Below are positions 1-12,250 of a stretch of DNA of 64,000 nucleotides, in pieces (position 1 is the first letter of the stretch; each line of letters opens with the position of its first letter). Below the pieces are notes generated by a model that was not told where the DNA came from, did no database searches, and saw only the letters and a list, made by a program, of their open reading frames with translations. Source of the DNA: Gnetum montanum. Lineage: Eukaryota > Streptophyta > Gnetopsida > Gnetales > Gnetaceae. Where the stretch lies: the NCBI GenBank assembly GCA_015680685.1, contig MNCI01003573.1:270268-334267 (forward strand), in the 5' to 3' direction. The translations under genes and the position numbers were made by a program.

Positions 1-80
1 AACGGTGTGCCTGTGCCATTAACATAGCTTGGTCAAACTGAGAAAGTATATATGGACCATCTCAAACTACTTATGAACGG

Positions 81-108
81 TCTAACGGATAGTTATGTTT
101 GATTGCAG
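81..108 (+). other. Branch-point and 3' splice-acceptor-like signal of accessory gene A
   Basis: A TCTAAC branch-like motif at 81-86 is followed by T-rich sequence and TGATTGCAG ending at 108, directly before the ATG of the accessory gene. The same arrangement (CTAAY, then AG immediately before ATGG) occurs in front of the homologous gene in B, C, D and F. The matching donor would lie left of the window. Confidence 0.5.
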
Positions 109-2962
109 ATGGCACCCAAACCAAGGCATCCAAGGGACGAAGGACCATCACAACCAAGGGACAAGCGCCCATCCACGGGAAGGGGACAAGGTGTACAACC
201 ATAGAGTATGCGAAGGGCACTCATGCCACTAGGCCCTTCTGCGAAAGACCTGATGTGGAATCTGTTCGCCAGATTCCCAAACAAGAGATTCCCGATGAGC
301 AATCGCTCGGGGATGAGACTCCTAGGATAGCACCACAGCTTGAGGTCACCCTAACCGAAGCTTGCCTTGATGCTATGATGCCATGCGAGGTGCAACAGAC
401 AGTTCTCTAAGAGTTAAATCTTGGACCATTCCTCGTGAACGCTCAAGAAGACATGAGACTCCAACTATAGAACTCTTCGATGTGGCCAATCATCACAACC
501 AATGATGAGTGGTACTTCGGAAAAACCTATCTTTTGTGGACGAATCGGCAGCCAGGGTCAAGAGTAAGAATCAAAGACATTTATGTCTCTTACTCTTTGG
601 AAGCAATAGCACAAGCTCTAGGGTTGCCCGAAATTGGGGTAGATGTGGCAGAAATTCCTAAGCAGGCCGATCTAGAGGTGAAGGCGTAATGGATCCAACG
701 GTGCTACGGGGTAGAGCACAAGGAATTCAGCTCGTTGACCATGGTGGAGAGAGTATACTCTAAGATAGCATCTTAAAATTTGAATCCAACAATAAGACCT
801 AACAAAATCATAGCCTTCTTCGCTTGTGCGTGTGCCACCTTGAGTGGGAAATTTCCCATGAGTCTTCCATAATTGTTGTTTCTAGAGATTGAAAAAAGGT
901 TCGCTAAGAACGAACGTGGAAGACAAGCTCTCCCCTTTCCCTGCCTAATCTAAAATTTGTGTAAATGGGCAGGGATAGCACGATATTCTAATAACATAAT
1001 TTGACGTGCCCCAATTGCCTTGTGGCAAGAGATGATGAAAGACAAAATGCCTACCACCACATAGACAGAGAAGAGAAGCAACCATCTCTACCACCTGCAC
1101 AAACAACGTAGTCGAGCTCGCAAACCATAGCAGAATACATCCATGAGATCTAGGAAATGCTCTCGAGTTAGTGAGAGCCATCTGACAGGATTGGTAGAGG
1201 AGAAGATACTTCGGTCTATCGCCCTACCATGAGCCACCTGGAGCAAGTGGCTCAATCAATCGGCTTGCTTGAAAGGGCAAGGCTGACATTTTCCATCGCC
1301 TGAGCACCAATTCCACCTAGAATAGATCCAAGCATCCAAGATGTATCAACCACAACATAACAATTATTCCATGAAATCTCAAGGAATGCTGCTACCTTCT
1401 CGGTATGCTTGGAAGATGGTGAAGAGGCAACGGTCCTGGTGATGCAGCAGCAGGGACAGGAAGTTGTGGCCGAAGTGGTTATTGATACAATTGCTATGGT
1501 CCTCAATGCATCGGCAACACTTGTACCAAACATTCATGGACTATAAGATGTACAGGTATCTGTCAAAACTTCGCGTAGCAAGATTGATGCAGCCCAACAT
1601 GAAGAATTGTTGGACCAACTGGTGGGAACCGGGCAACCGCTTCCAGATGTCTTCAACCTTCCAGATAACATCACTGCAACCCAGTCGGAGCTGCACTCAG
1701 CAAGGGGCAAGAGCCTTATTTTGAAAGGGCAACTAAAAGTTGCTCAAGCCGCTTGTCAGTGCTTAGCAACGGAGGTCGCCTAATTAAGAGCCCAGCTTGC
1801 TGATCCATCCATCCTCAACTGCGAAATCACCAGAGATGAAGCTTTTTAATAGCTTAAACTTAAACTTTAGGTTGTTGAGGATGAAAGGGAGATGGAGATC
1901 CTTAACAAGTCCATAGCAAATGCCCAAGCGTATCACTTAGAGAAGGACTTGACAGAGATTCGCTAGGAGAACGTGCAGCTGACTGTAGAAGTTCATCACC
2001 TGCGAAATGTTGGTGTAGAGAACGAGCACATGAAAGATTTCATCCACCAACAATAGGAGGAGCTAGCCAGGGTGAATGCAGACATAAGATGGTTGGCAGC
2101 TAAAAATAGAAATCTATCAGTAGAGGAGGTTCGGGCATTGTGACAGAAGTCTACAATCGAAATTTTCACTTGGAAGAACAAGGCCCTAAAATTTGAAAAA
2201 GTCAAAAATCATTACAGGGACCAAGTGGGATTGCAGAAGGAGGTCAATGAGAAGCACATTCAGGTCGCTAAAGCCAAGATGAACCAATAGCTCTAACAGC
2301 TCTGAGAGGGAGACGATGTATGGCACTCCATCTTCAATGGATTGAACACCTACAACAAAGCAGAAATTCACCTAAAGGAGCTACAAATCGAGGAAATGAT
2401 AGAATACATGGAGTTGGTCAACCTTCACTATGCAAACCTAGCTATGCTCACATCCAGGAAACCACAATCAGAGTTAGAAAAACAAGTGGCCACCTCGTAT
2501 TCCCTATACGAGGGTGAGTTCTAGGCGCACAAGACAACAAAACAAAAGCTGGCAACTGCAAATGCGGAACTTGAGGTCCTCCGCACAAGCATTGAAGGCT
2601 AATGTACCATCGTGGAGGACCTGGCCTAAAGAATGAGTGACTGACAACAACTGCAAGCATCAATCCGAGCATTCGATCTCAAATGCAAGCAGTTCGCAGC
2701 CTAGTTTGTCAATTTAAAAGAACTCATCCTGGTGCTGCCTTGCCCTTGGGAAGTTCTAGTTCCAACACACATTAGAGAAGCTGCCTAGACCGTGAACGAC
2801 CCCAGAAGCAAAGAAGAGAAAATGAGAGTTCTCTTGGAGGCTTTCTAGCTGTCTCCAGAAGTTGCAGCTTCCGCGGGGTTACCGACATCCATGCTGCCAC
2901 CTGCGCATGGGCTAGAGGTTGGAGAGGGTCTGTCAGAACCACCGCCCCCAAGGATGGTGTGA
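109..2962 (+). pseudogene. Accessory coiled-coil gene (aORF), copy A, decayed
   Basis: The frame opens MAPKPRHPRDEG at an ATG placed directly after an acceptor-like AG and ends EPPPPRMV-stop about 950 codons later. It is interrupted by many stops, mostly TAG and TAA at Gln positions, and by at least one frameshift. Domain 1, near 485-700, contains WYFGKTYLLWTN and then YSLEAIAQALGLPEIG. It is followed by a region reading NKIIAFF and LEIEKRFAKNERG. From about 1560 to 2650 the translation is rich in E, K, Q and L heptads and looks like coiled coil. It includes the block IEEMIEYMELVNLHYANLAM and the segment HYRDQVGLQKEVNEK. The tail is proline-rich. Copies B, C, D and F are homologous. Domain 1 resembles the plant transposon protein families that share an S/P-EAIN-like motif; that assignment is from memory and uncertain. 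Function is unknown. I see no transmembrane segment. Confidence 0.75.
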
Positions 2963-3200
2963 TCTTCTCCAGCAATTTTGTGCATCATCCTACACAGTCG
3001 AGGCTCCAGGACCAGCGAGGTGTTCAATTTTGTCTCTAAACACCGCCATTTTTGTAACTTTTCCCCCTCTGTAACTCAGGCACTTGGTAAATTCATGTTG
3101 TGTCATGTGTGTGTCATTTATGTGTTTAAGTTATGTGTGTTGTAAATAAGAATCCATACCTTCCAAATTGTAAGGTAACCCGAGGACGAGTTTTTTCTCA

Positions 3201-3212
3201 ATCGTAGGGGTA
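3201..3212 (+). other. 3' polypurine tract of element A
   Basis: ATCGTAGGGGTA directly precedes the LTR start TGATG. It corresponds to AGTCATGGGGGTA in front of the 3' LTRs of G and E and would prime plus-strand synthesis. Confidence 0.65.
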
Positions 3213-4088
3213 TGATGAAGTGTCATAAAGTCAATGCGTTGACTAGGCCGCATCAGCACAGGCCCATCGACATGGCCCCGTTTACGTAGCCACCCTTCAC
3301 AGCCTATAAATATGAGGGCCTTCCGCCTCATTTAGGCATCTTTTTGAGTAGTTGTAGCAAAGCTCTTGCAGTTTGCTCCTGCAAGAGATAGAATATTTTC
3401 CAAGTGCCCATAGCAAGTGTAAGAAAAGTGATCGGATCTTTATTCGAATGTTGATGTATCTGAGCCCATTGGCGTGGCGGCAATAAAGACAAACTGTTCA
3501 AGCATTCCTTGTAGCATTTGGACTTAGTTATTTTATGCATTTAATAGTTTAATATGTTTATGCTTTATTAGTTATTTGTTTATGCTTCACTAGTTATTTG
3601 TTGATTCCTTATGTTTTCGTTATTATAATTTCAATTGTTATTATTCATTCGTAGTTCGTAAAGACATAAGTACGACCATCTCGAATGTAATCCAAACGCT
3701 TGGTAAGCCCAATGACGCTTAATGTCTGGTAACCCAGAAGTGTTAGGAGATGCTCAGAACGTGCTTGAAAGATGGGACCGGATACTTATGTTAGGAATAG
3801 TTAAGATTTAGATTAAGATAATTTTAGATTAATTAATATTCTATCCCTATTTTCCAAAATGATAGATAATTAAAAACATATAAAAATCATTAGCCTTAGT
3901 CTCACCTAACCAATGTAAACAGAGCTTCACAAGTGAGATTAGGATGACAATGACCGTTCTAACCCAAGGTTTCACTGGTTAGAAGTCTAGTGTATGTTAA
4001 GTGCTTATAGTCTACGGATTTTGACCGAGTCGCGCATGAATGCTCATGATTCGTATGGTTGGGCGTAGGGATACCTAGCCGCTTATCA
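3213..4088 (+). repeat. 3' LTR of element A
   Basis: The LTR runs from TGATGAAG to CTTATCA (876 bp). U3 carries an inverted repeat (AGTCAA/TTGACT) at 3229-3244, and a TATA box CTATAAATATGAGG lies near 3304. An AATAAAG signal follows near 3481. The last 100 bases match the conserved U5 end seen in the other LTRs here (GACCGAGTCGCGCATG, then TATGGTTGGGCGTAGGG). Confidence 0.8.
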
Positions 4089-4719
4089 CCTTGCACAAGG
4101 TTTCTTTCCTTAAGAGCTCTATCTCTTTTCTTCTATTGGAATGTTTACACTTCAGCCCTTGGCAGTTTAGCACTAACAATGGTAAATTACATTAATATTT
4201 ATAAGCAACCAGAAGATAAAAACCCTAGAAACCTTTCCTCAAGTCAACTTGAGGTTCTTTAAATGTTTTCCAAGTCTTATCACCTTCTACTTGGATATTT
4301 CCATATTTCTTTGGCTATTTTTTGAATTGAAAAAAACATTTTTTGGAAGTTTCCCTATGTATCTAGGTCATCTATGGCTTTTTTGGAATGTCTACTATGA
4401 AAACCTAGCACTTAGGTGAGACATCTACTATTTTTGGTACATGTCTAATATGGTCCTTAGACATTTACAATTTTGAGTAAACATCTACAATTCTAGTTAG
4501 ACATCTATCTTGTAGGTGCCAAAAATAAAAATGCTTATTTTGATGCCTAAAACCTCTAGATGTCTCTGAACAAATTCCCATAGACCCTAGAATCCCCTAA
4601 ACTCATTAAAATGAGCCAAAAACATCCCAAAACATCCAAGAATCATCTTCAACAAAATCAACATAAAAGACACATAGCATGTAGGGTAGAATAAGGGGAC
4701 TAGAAGAGGTGTCCCTACA
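4089..4719. other. Unclassified AT-rich segment between elements A and B
   Basis: No long reading frame and no homology to the gag or LTR copies in this window. It contains several repeats of an ACATCTAC-like motif between 4405 and 4515. Read on the minus strand, its right edge (from 4719) begins TGTAGGGACACC, which resembles an LTR start, so it could be a solo LTR or LTR fragment of another family. I could not find a matching second copy. Confidence 0.3.
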
Positions 4720-4721
4720 CC

Positions 4722-5440
4722 ACCCTATTATGGCTCACTTGCAAGAGTTTGGGGCATACATGCTTAACCCAAGATTTGTTAAGAAACAAATGCCAAGATG
4801 ATTACCTTACTTGTAGGGTTATTTCTAATAACCCTATCAACCATCATACTATCCAAGAAAAGTTTATCCTCAACCACAGGAGCAATACCAACAATAGTGG
4901 CAACAACCACAACCATTGGAAATATCACTACCAAGGTAGCAACATCCATATAGGTAATTATTAGGCATGGAGGATATGATGTTCAATATTCAATCTCTCT
5001 GGGAATGCTTCTGTCCACATCTCCTCTCACTACTCTTCATAGGAATATCATAGACCCACTATTCTAGTAATGGATCCCAATTCTTATGCATACTAACCAA
5101 TAGTTGGTTCATCAACCTAACCTCCTAACTTCTTGTTCTCAATACTACCACCTATTATGCAAGAAGAACTACAATCACAACCACAATAGAAAAGTGCTAC
5201 TAGGATGATGAATATACAAAGGGAGGATCATACCAACAACATCAAAGGTAAATCTAGGAAACACCCATTCTTCATAAAAAGTTTAGAAAAGGTTGGTAGA
5301 GCAAGGATTCCATCCAAATAATTTTCTCCTATGATAGATCCTCCTAAAATCAACATGCTTCCACAATAACCAAATCAAACACTTACAATTATAATTCTAA
5401 CTGATATAATATCGAATTGGATCAAAGGAGGAAATCTTCC
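4722..5440 (+). pseudogene. gag C-terminal region, element B
   Basis: The translation starts with HLQEFGAYMLNPRFV, which is the sequence just after the zinc knuckle in G (HLQEFGVYALNPRL). It continues into a Gln/Pro/Tyr-rich tail broken by many stops. The upstream capsid part and knuckle are absent, so gag is truncated at its left junction. Not translatable as a protein. Confidence 0.6.
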
Positions 5441-6297
5441 TAAGAAAAGAATAGATCTTGAAAGTCCTCTAATTTATTTGGAAATTCTTCGTGCATAGTT
5501 CTACTAGACTCAAATTATGGAGTTAACTTGATATCTCAAAAAACATACAAGGCATGAAGCCTATTGCCATTAAAGAAGAGCAACATAATACTAGAGCTTG
5601 TAGATCAATCAGTTACCATTCCTTTAGGGAAAAATAGAAGATGTGGTGATCACTATTAATGGGTGATCTTATCCAATAAATTTTCTTATGATTGAGGTGA
5701 AGGATGATAACAATAACTTTCCTATCATTATGGGGAGAACATGGCTTAGCAAAATTGATGCTAAGTTAGGAATAAGAGACTTATCCTTGAACATTTTCAA
5801 GAAAAATAAGCAAGAAGTCATACAGATGTAGAGAATTCCATGCATTACTTATAATGATGAAGGGTGTTGTTGTGGACTAAAACTTCAGAATGTCAATACA
5901 ATCCTTACACCAACCCATAACAAATATGAGAAACAAGTGTGTGTACAAGAAGAAATAATGGCTACTAAACCAAAAGACACCTAGTGGCCAAAAAATGAGA
6001 ACATAAAACTATCCAAAATATGCATGGAAATACCCAATTCACTTATTAATTTCTAGTTGAAGAAAATGATCCAAATTGAGAACTTACAAAAGGATATCCT
6101 AAACCATGATCATACACCAATAACAACAAGGAGACATGGAGACTAAAAAATTGATATTAAGAATAAGTAAGAAAACATAATTGGTACTTTTGAAATGAAA
6201 ATATCATCTAGTCCAATAGAATATGTATCTCCAAAAGATGAAAACTAGATTATCATCAATGTCACATGGGATAAAAAATGAAAATCTAAATGACTAA
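5441..6297 (+). pseudogene. Aspartic protease and start of RT linker, element B
   Basis: Matches the protease region of the other elements: SPLIYLEI, LLDSNYGVNLIS (catalytic DSG changed to DSN), FPIIMGRTWLSKIDAKLGIR and ITYNDEG. It then runs into the linker before RT (SPIEYVSPKDEN). Stops are frequent. Element N interrupts the linker; the base after the target duplication (13190) continues with GATGATAAATAAG, the equivalent of the VINKW part in G near 29338. Confidence 0.65.
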
Positions 6298-7180
6298 TGA
6301 TGAGTGGCAAGGTACCCCTATGCCCAACCATACGAATCACAAAGCGTTCACATGCAATTTAGTCAAATTCTATGGACTTTATTGTTTCCAGTGCACTAGT
6401 GCTCTAGGAAGTGAATTTAGCCCTAAGGTCAATCATTGTCTTCCTAATTACATTTGTCACATTCATTGGTATGGTTAAGTGTAATTGAGGCATCCGATTT
6501 TTATCATTTTATGTTTTATAGTTTGGTGCTTGAAATGTAGATAAAAGAAATTAGATTAACAAATCTAAATTAATTAATCAGCTAGCATTTAACTAATCTT
6601 AACATAAGCATCCAATCCCACTTTCCGTACACATCTTGAACCCGTGTATCTGCTACTAGGTAATCAAGTGCTATGCTACTAGGATTACCAAGTGAATACA
6701 TGTTATGCTCAAAGCGATTGTACTTATGTCTGTAATCTATTTGGCTTAATTGCTTCCTCAACGTAATAACTGTAAAATAATTAATAACTAATTGAAAACA
6801 TTTAATAAATAACTAAAAACATTAAATGCATAAATGAAATAGCTAATCTATCCGAAGTGCTGCAAGGTTTATTAGAAAGCTCATCTTTATTGTCACACAC
6901 ACTATCGTGCTCAAGTACAACAATGCTCGAATAAAGATCCATATACTCAATGACTCCTACTGCAGCACTTGAAGGAAAAATTCTAACTTTCAAATGGACA
7001 AAATGCAAGAGCTCCACTGCAACTACAATCTTTAATTATTGCATAAATGTGGCTGTAAGCACATATTGATAGCCAAACATCAAGAAAACTGACACTATGT
7101 CAACAGGGCCTTGTCAAAACATGGTAAGATATGTCGACTAGGCCTCGTCGACAAGACCCGATCAACAAGGCGCAATTAAT
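6298..7180 (-). repeat. 3' LTR of element N, inner edge truncated
   Basis: The plus strand starts TGATGAGTGGCAAGG, the complement of the conserved LTR end, and follows the 5' LTR of N throughout. The U3 part near 7128-7165 has repeated GTCGAC and TAGGCC palindromic motifs. The expected U3 start and polypurine tract are missing; integrase sequence begins within a few bases of 7180. Confidence 0.75.
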
Positions 7181-8000
7181 CTTCATCAGGGACACACCAA
7201 CGAATCAGGCCATAGGCACACACCTTGTAAAGATGTTCATTGATCTCCATGAAGTATGTGGCCTGATGAAGAAATTGTTTCTTCTTCCTAAAATCTAAGT
7301 CTTGTGGCTTGCCTTGACAGACAAGATATGTGAGGATGCCATTATACCATGTTGCTTTGGTAGGCATTTGTTCACTTATTTCTCCTGTAAAGAGGAGTTT
7401 GTTTGGAAACTAATTAGAGAGCGGGATCTCCGCCTCTTTATTATTCCATCTTAAGCAAGAGAGGTGGTCAATACCACATTCTTGGTTCCTTTTCAATCTA
7501 CCATAGTGAGATTAAATTTCTACAAGATCACAAAACACCATATAACACAAGGGTTCACTATTGGCTTATTCATGAGGAAGTAGATTGCATTGTGGTCCAT
7601 ATGCACAAATACTTTGTAACCAAGCACATAGTGCCTAAACTTTTCTAGCACATACACCACTACCATTAATTATTTCTTCATGGTGGTGTAATATAACTAT
7701 GCTTCCAAAATGCTTCGAATCATGCAGTGGATATAATATGGACATTTCTTATCATCCATCTATGTGAGCACTACTTCCAAAACATAGTTAGATGCATCTA
7801 TCATGATATGGAAGGGTTTGGACCAATCTAGTGCTCGTAGGATTGGTGCTTCTATGAGTTTCTCCTTTAATCATTGGAATGCATGTTCACATTCTTTGAT
7901 CTAGATGAAGGATGCATCTTTCTCTATAAGCTCTACCAACAGCTTTGCCATCTTCGAGAAATTCTCAATAAATCATCGATAGTAGCTAGTGTGTCCAAGG
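7181..8000 (-). pseudogene. RNase H and integrase N-terminal start, element N
   Basis: Minus-strand translation shows the RNase H region (FRHYVLGYKVFVHMDHNA near 7570-7620). It is followed by the linker and start of integrase (QFLHQATYFMEINEHLYKVC, IRWCVPDED near 7176-7290). The integrase catalytic core is absent because of the deletion to the LTR. Frame is broken by several stops. Confidence 0.65.
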
Positions 8001-8870
8001 AATGACCAAACATCTTTAATGATCTCTGGTTGACATGTAATTCCTTGCATGACCCTTATCTTTTTTGGGTCTACCTCAATCCCTTTTTGTGAAATTTGGT
8101 GCCCTAGCACAATGCCTTCATGGACCATGAGATGGCTCTTTTGCTAGTTGAGTAGTAGATTTGTCTCAACACATCTCATCAACACTTGTTCAAGTTAGTC
8201 TAAGGCTCGATCAAAGGTAGCTCCGTAGGTGGAAAAGTCATCCATGAAGACTTCAACACTACTACGAATTTGCTATTAAAAGATACTAAGGATGAAGCAT
8301 TGAAATGTTGTAGGAGCATTGCATAGACCAAATGGCATCTTACAATATGCAAAAGTCCCCCAGGGACTCGTGAATGTTGTCTTGGCCTAATCTTCTAGTG
8401 CAATTTGGATTTGGTTATAGCCACTATAACCATCCTAGAAACTATAATAACAATGCCTGAATATGGTATTTAATACTTGATCCACAAATGACAAAGAAAA
8501 GTGATCCGTAAATGTTGCCATAGTTAATAGCCTAAAGTTGATGCAGACCCACCATTTTCCACCTTTCTTTGGTACAATTACGAGTTGACTAACCCACTTG
8601 CTATCCACGATTGGATAGATGAACCCCACCTTGAGGATTTTTTCTATCTCCTCCTTGATGATTTACTTCAATTTGGGGTTCAACTACCTCTACGGCTATC
8701 TTCTAGGCTTCATGGCTAGGTCGATGTAGATGTGATGCTAGCATATCCTTAGATTAATTCTAGTTAGCCTAGGATATGATCAGGAAAACTCTATTGACCA
8801 TTTATTCACCACTTTCAACAATTTTTCATTTTTCTCAAGAGGAAGTTTGGCATTAATGATGACCGATTTA
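8001..8870 (-). pseudogene. Reverse transcriptase, element N
   Basis: Contains the RT series IVPKKGGKWWVCINFRLL, YSGYNQI, PFGLCNAPTTFQ and the catalytic VFMDDFSTYG, then LVLGHQIS-like sequence. These are typical of the Athila/Tat branch of Ty3/gypsy. The MDD aspartates remain, but in-frame stops (several at former CAG or TGG codons) make it inactive. Confidence 0.8.
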
Positions 8871-9094
8871 CCATTCTTTAAAAATGCATACTCCATACCG
8901 ACCAGTAAATGTTTTAGTGGCTCTTGTTTGAAGTTATTAGGGATTTTTTACTCTCCCCAATAGGTATTATCATCTTTATCAGAGAGTTTGAAATGAAGTT
9001 GTTAAATTTTGTTCATGCCTTTAACATATGCACATGTTAAGCTCTCAGTTGGTTCCATGCATATTATGCTACTATCTAAATCAACTATCAACCA

Positions 9095-9690
9095 CTAGGT
9101 GCTCTCCTGCTTTGTGGCTATTACATATAGATACCTTTGAATGTTACTTTCTTGTGCACATTGATTACATGCCTTAATGTATGTGCTCTTGATGGACCAA
9201 ATCATTTGCACACAATTGTACCCATTATCATTGTACGCGATGGGTGGAATATGCTTCTTCTCAATTTTGCCTAGCTTATTTTCCTTAGAGATTTCTAAAG
9301 ATAGGTCTCTTATATCCATTCTTGCGTTGACCATGCTTAACCAAGCTCTTCCCATGATGATGGGAAACTCATTTTTGTAGTTGTCCACCTTGATTACTAG
9401 AAAATTAGCAAGATAGGATGACCCACAAACTGTGGTCATAATGTTCTCTACTAATCCCAGAGGGATAGTAATTGACTAATCTACTAATTCTAGACAAATG
9501 TTGCTCTTCTTAAGAGGTGGTAGGTTACAAGCCTTGTACATGTCATGGGAGATGAGATTAACTCTAGAACCAAAGTCAAGAAGAGCCTTGCATGACCCTT
9601 GTCCAAAAATCTATAGATAAGTGAGAGGACTTCCCAGGTTAGATCTTTTCGTAGGAAGATTGCCAGCCTTGATCCAGTTAGAAACAACAT
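9095..9690 (-). pseudogene. Aspartic protease, element N
   Basis: Shows LLDFGSRVNLISHDMYKA (DSG changed to DFG), NLPPLKKSNI, SITIPLGLVE and FPIIMGRAWLSMVNARMDIR. The segment 9095-9439 is still open. Protease would release gag and pol products inside the particle. Order gag-protease-RT is the normal one for this group. Confidence 0.75.
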
Positions 9691-12089
9691 GAGTTAGCAT
9701 TACAATGCAAATCCTAGNGAGTAAGTTGTGAGGGCTGGAGAGGACTGTTGGGCTGGAAGAAAGGTCATTTCCTTGATNATAAACCAAAGTAGATTGTGAG
9801 GGCTGGAGAGGACTGTTGGGCTGGAAGAAAGGTCATTTTCTTGATCAATTATCTAGACCACTTGGTTNCCCTACTTAGATGGAGTAGGAGGTAATTGTGT
9901 TGAAGGTAGAGGTGTATGTGCAGAGGGATGTGGAGGATGATAAGCATACAGATATGGGTTTTCCCTCAAGTAGATGGTGAATGTGTTCAGTGGTACTCTG
10001 GAGGGTAATAGTGATGTTGGAATGATGCATGACTTAAAGAACTTCTAAGGGAGATGAGTTGTTGAATATAGTACCCATATGGATTTGGATACCTATAAGA
10101 GTATTGCTGCCTTGACGGTGGTATTTCCCATGATTGTGGTTGGTACCACTATTAGTATTGTTCATAAGGTTGTGAAGGAGTTCCACTTAGGTAGTAAGAT
10201 TATTGTTGTTGGTGGAACTACCTTAGACTACCTTGAGGGTAAGGCAATTGTCTTGGAACTTACCTACATGCTAGGCAACGATTCAATGTGTACACTCTAG
10301 ACTCTTGTAAGTGTGACATCACAAGGTAACATCCCTTTGGATGTTTGTATTGGCATATGTCAAATTCAGTTTCATCATCAGAGTCAAACTCTACAACTTC
10401 CTCTACTATAGCAGCTTTGCCCTTACCTCTTTGGTAGACACATTTAGCTTATTTTCATCTCCTGCAATTACGATTACTATGTTGCTCTTTGGATTCTTCA
10501 GCAATCTTTAGAGCAATTTGAAATTTTTCATCCAAAGAGTCCCATAACTTGTCAACCTTGGCCAAAATATCAAAAAAAAAATTTTGAATGGGTAAGATCT
10601 TTCTATTTACCACTTCATCAATTGGTGACTCCTCCTCATCACAAAATCAGACCTCTTATTTTCTGATGGATGGGTTCCTATTATACTCTATAGCACTTTC
10701 TCTCTTTCATAGCTCACCTTCTTCTTTTGCTACCTACTCAATTAAACTTTGAATCTAATGGGCTCTTAGTTTAGATAATCTTCATTGGGCATACATCCCA
10801 ATGGTTCTTCTTGTTTCTGCTTTGAGCCCATGCATGGTATGGTGAAGTTGTTCCCTCTAAGAGTAACCATGACCAAGGCATTAGTGTAGGAGTGAATAGT
10901 ATCAACTCATGATAGCATCTAAGGGTTCATATGCTTCTTGTTTCCAGCCTTGGATTTTCCTTCTTAGATTAGACACTTTGGACTATGTTTGGTATTTGTC
11001 ATTAAATAGCTCTAACATAGTACTCCATTTGTAGATAGATTCCAGATCTAAGGATTGATACCAACTTTTAGCTTCCTTAATGAGTATCCTTGGGAAAAGC
11101 TTGCATTTCTGCCACTCATTCTCTATGTTTTGTAAGGCACAAGCATCTTGAAAAGCTTATAGATGTGTTTGCAGATCAAAGTTGTATTCCCTTTCAAATT
11201 TTGGGATATTGCTCATGTCTAGGTGCTTGATCTGACTATTCTTCATATGTCTAGTTGGGATTTTCAGTGCCTTTGCAATGTTGAACATACTTCGAATTGC
11301 CAATAAAGGTTCATCATCCTCACTGTGTTAATGATGTCGATGATGGTTTTGGCCACCCTTTCAGTTTTGGTGGCCTTCACGGTCATTGTTATCTCATTGA
11401 TCACCTTCATCATGGTTGTTTCGATGGCAGCTTTCATGAGAACCATTAGATGAAGAGGAATGTTTAGAATTGGATGAAGAGGATGAAGAGGAAGGTTGAC
11501 CACCATTGCCACCACTTTTACATTGATTATGATCACCATCCTTAGATCCCTTTTTGTTGTGGTGCTTGCCTGAGTCCCTACCTTGGCTACCACTTTTTCT
11601 TGAACCCAATTTATGAATAGTGGATCATAGGGTCAAGTTCACACCCTCGCCATCAGTAGCAGGGGATGGAGAATCTTCATGTTAAGAACCTTCTAAGGAA
11701 GGATTCTCATTGTCATTTTGATTTTGTAGGAATAAAGGATTGGTGTAATGTTTTCCCATTATGGCTTCATGGAGTTTCTCCTATTTTTTATCTTGTTTAT
11801 GTTATGTTTCAGTGGGATAGTAGTTTCGAGTGTCGTATCCATCCACAACGTATTATTTGTGAAGACCTTCTATGCCCAACTTCTTAAGGGTTTTGAATAG
11901 CATCTCAAGCACAAATCGATTGGGGGGCAAGACAACATTGCCATCCATATCACACCATTGCAACTATTCATCTTGATGTAGGATGAAGGTCAAGTTTAGC
12001 ACAAAGTCATCTGGATGAGTGTATACGGCCTTGCATTCTTGTGGGACTAGTGGTTTGGTATCTTTGTGCTTACGAGATGAAAAAGACAT
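9691..12089 (-). pseudogene. gag, element N
   Basis: The start is the ATG at 12089 (MSFSSRKHKDTKPLVP). The same conserved N-terminal block seen in E follows (HPDDFVLNLTFILHQDE, DGNVVLPPNRF). A low-complexity Ser/His/Asn/Lys region lies near 11394-11609, then the capsid part. The zinc knuckle near 10330-10370 reads DICQYKHPKGCY, where the first Cys is replaced by Phe. A Pro/Gln/Tyr-rich tail follows. Many stops. Confidence 0.7.
9726..9845. repeat. 68-bp direct duplication with ambiguous bases
   Basis: TTGTGAGGGCTGGAGAGGAC and the next 30 bases occur at 9726 and again at 9794 (period 68). The homologous place in D (62700-62780) has one copy. Undetermined bases at 9718, 9778 and 9868 flank or fall within it, so an assembly or polishing artefact is possible. 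Confidence 0.7.
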
Positions 12090-12231
12090 TTTGCAAAACA
12101 AAACAAAATGAAATTGTTAGTGTGCTTTTCTAATTCTATGTATAGTGGGAATGATATTTACCTTTAGGTTCATACAATGATATTAATGATATTCACTTAA
12201 ACCCAAATAGCGCACATTCCACAAACAAAGT

Positions 12232-12249
12232 TCCCTGGCAATGGTGCCA
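12232..12249 (-). other. Primer-binding site of element N (tRNA-Asp)
   Basis: On the minus strand it reads TGGCACCATTGCCAGGGA, one base inside the 5' LTR. It matches the complement of the plant tRNA-Asp(GTC) 3' end with three mismatches, all G-to-A. Confidence 0.8.
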
Positions 12250-12250
12250 A

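Larger units (their letters stand above)
1..4088 (+). mobile_element. Element A, 3' end of an Athila-like Ty3/gypsy retrotransposon
   Basis: This is the right-hand end of a plus-strand element whose gag and pol lie left of the window. It contains, in order, the accessory coiled-coil gene, a purine-rich tract and the 3' LTR. The other copies in this window show the same order (gene, tract, LTR), which fixes the orientation. Its target-site duplication cannot be checked because the 5' LTR is outside the window. The sequence is decayed, with many in-frame stops. Confidence 0.8.
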
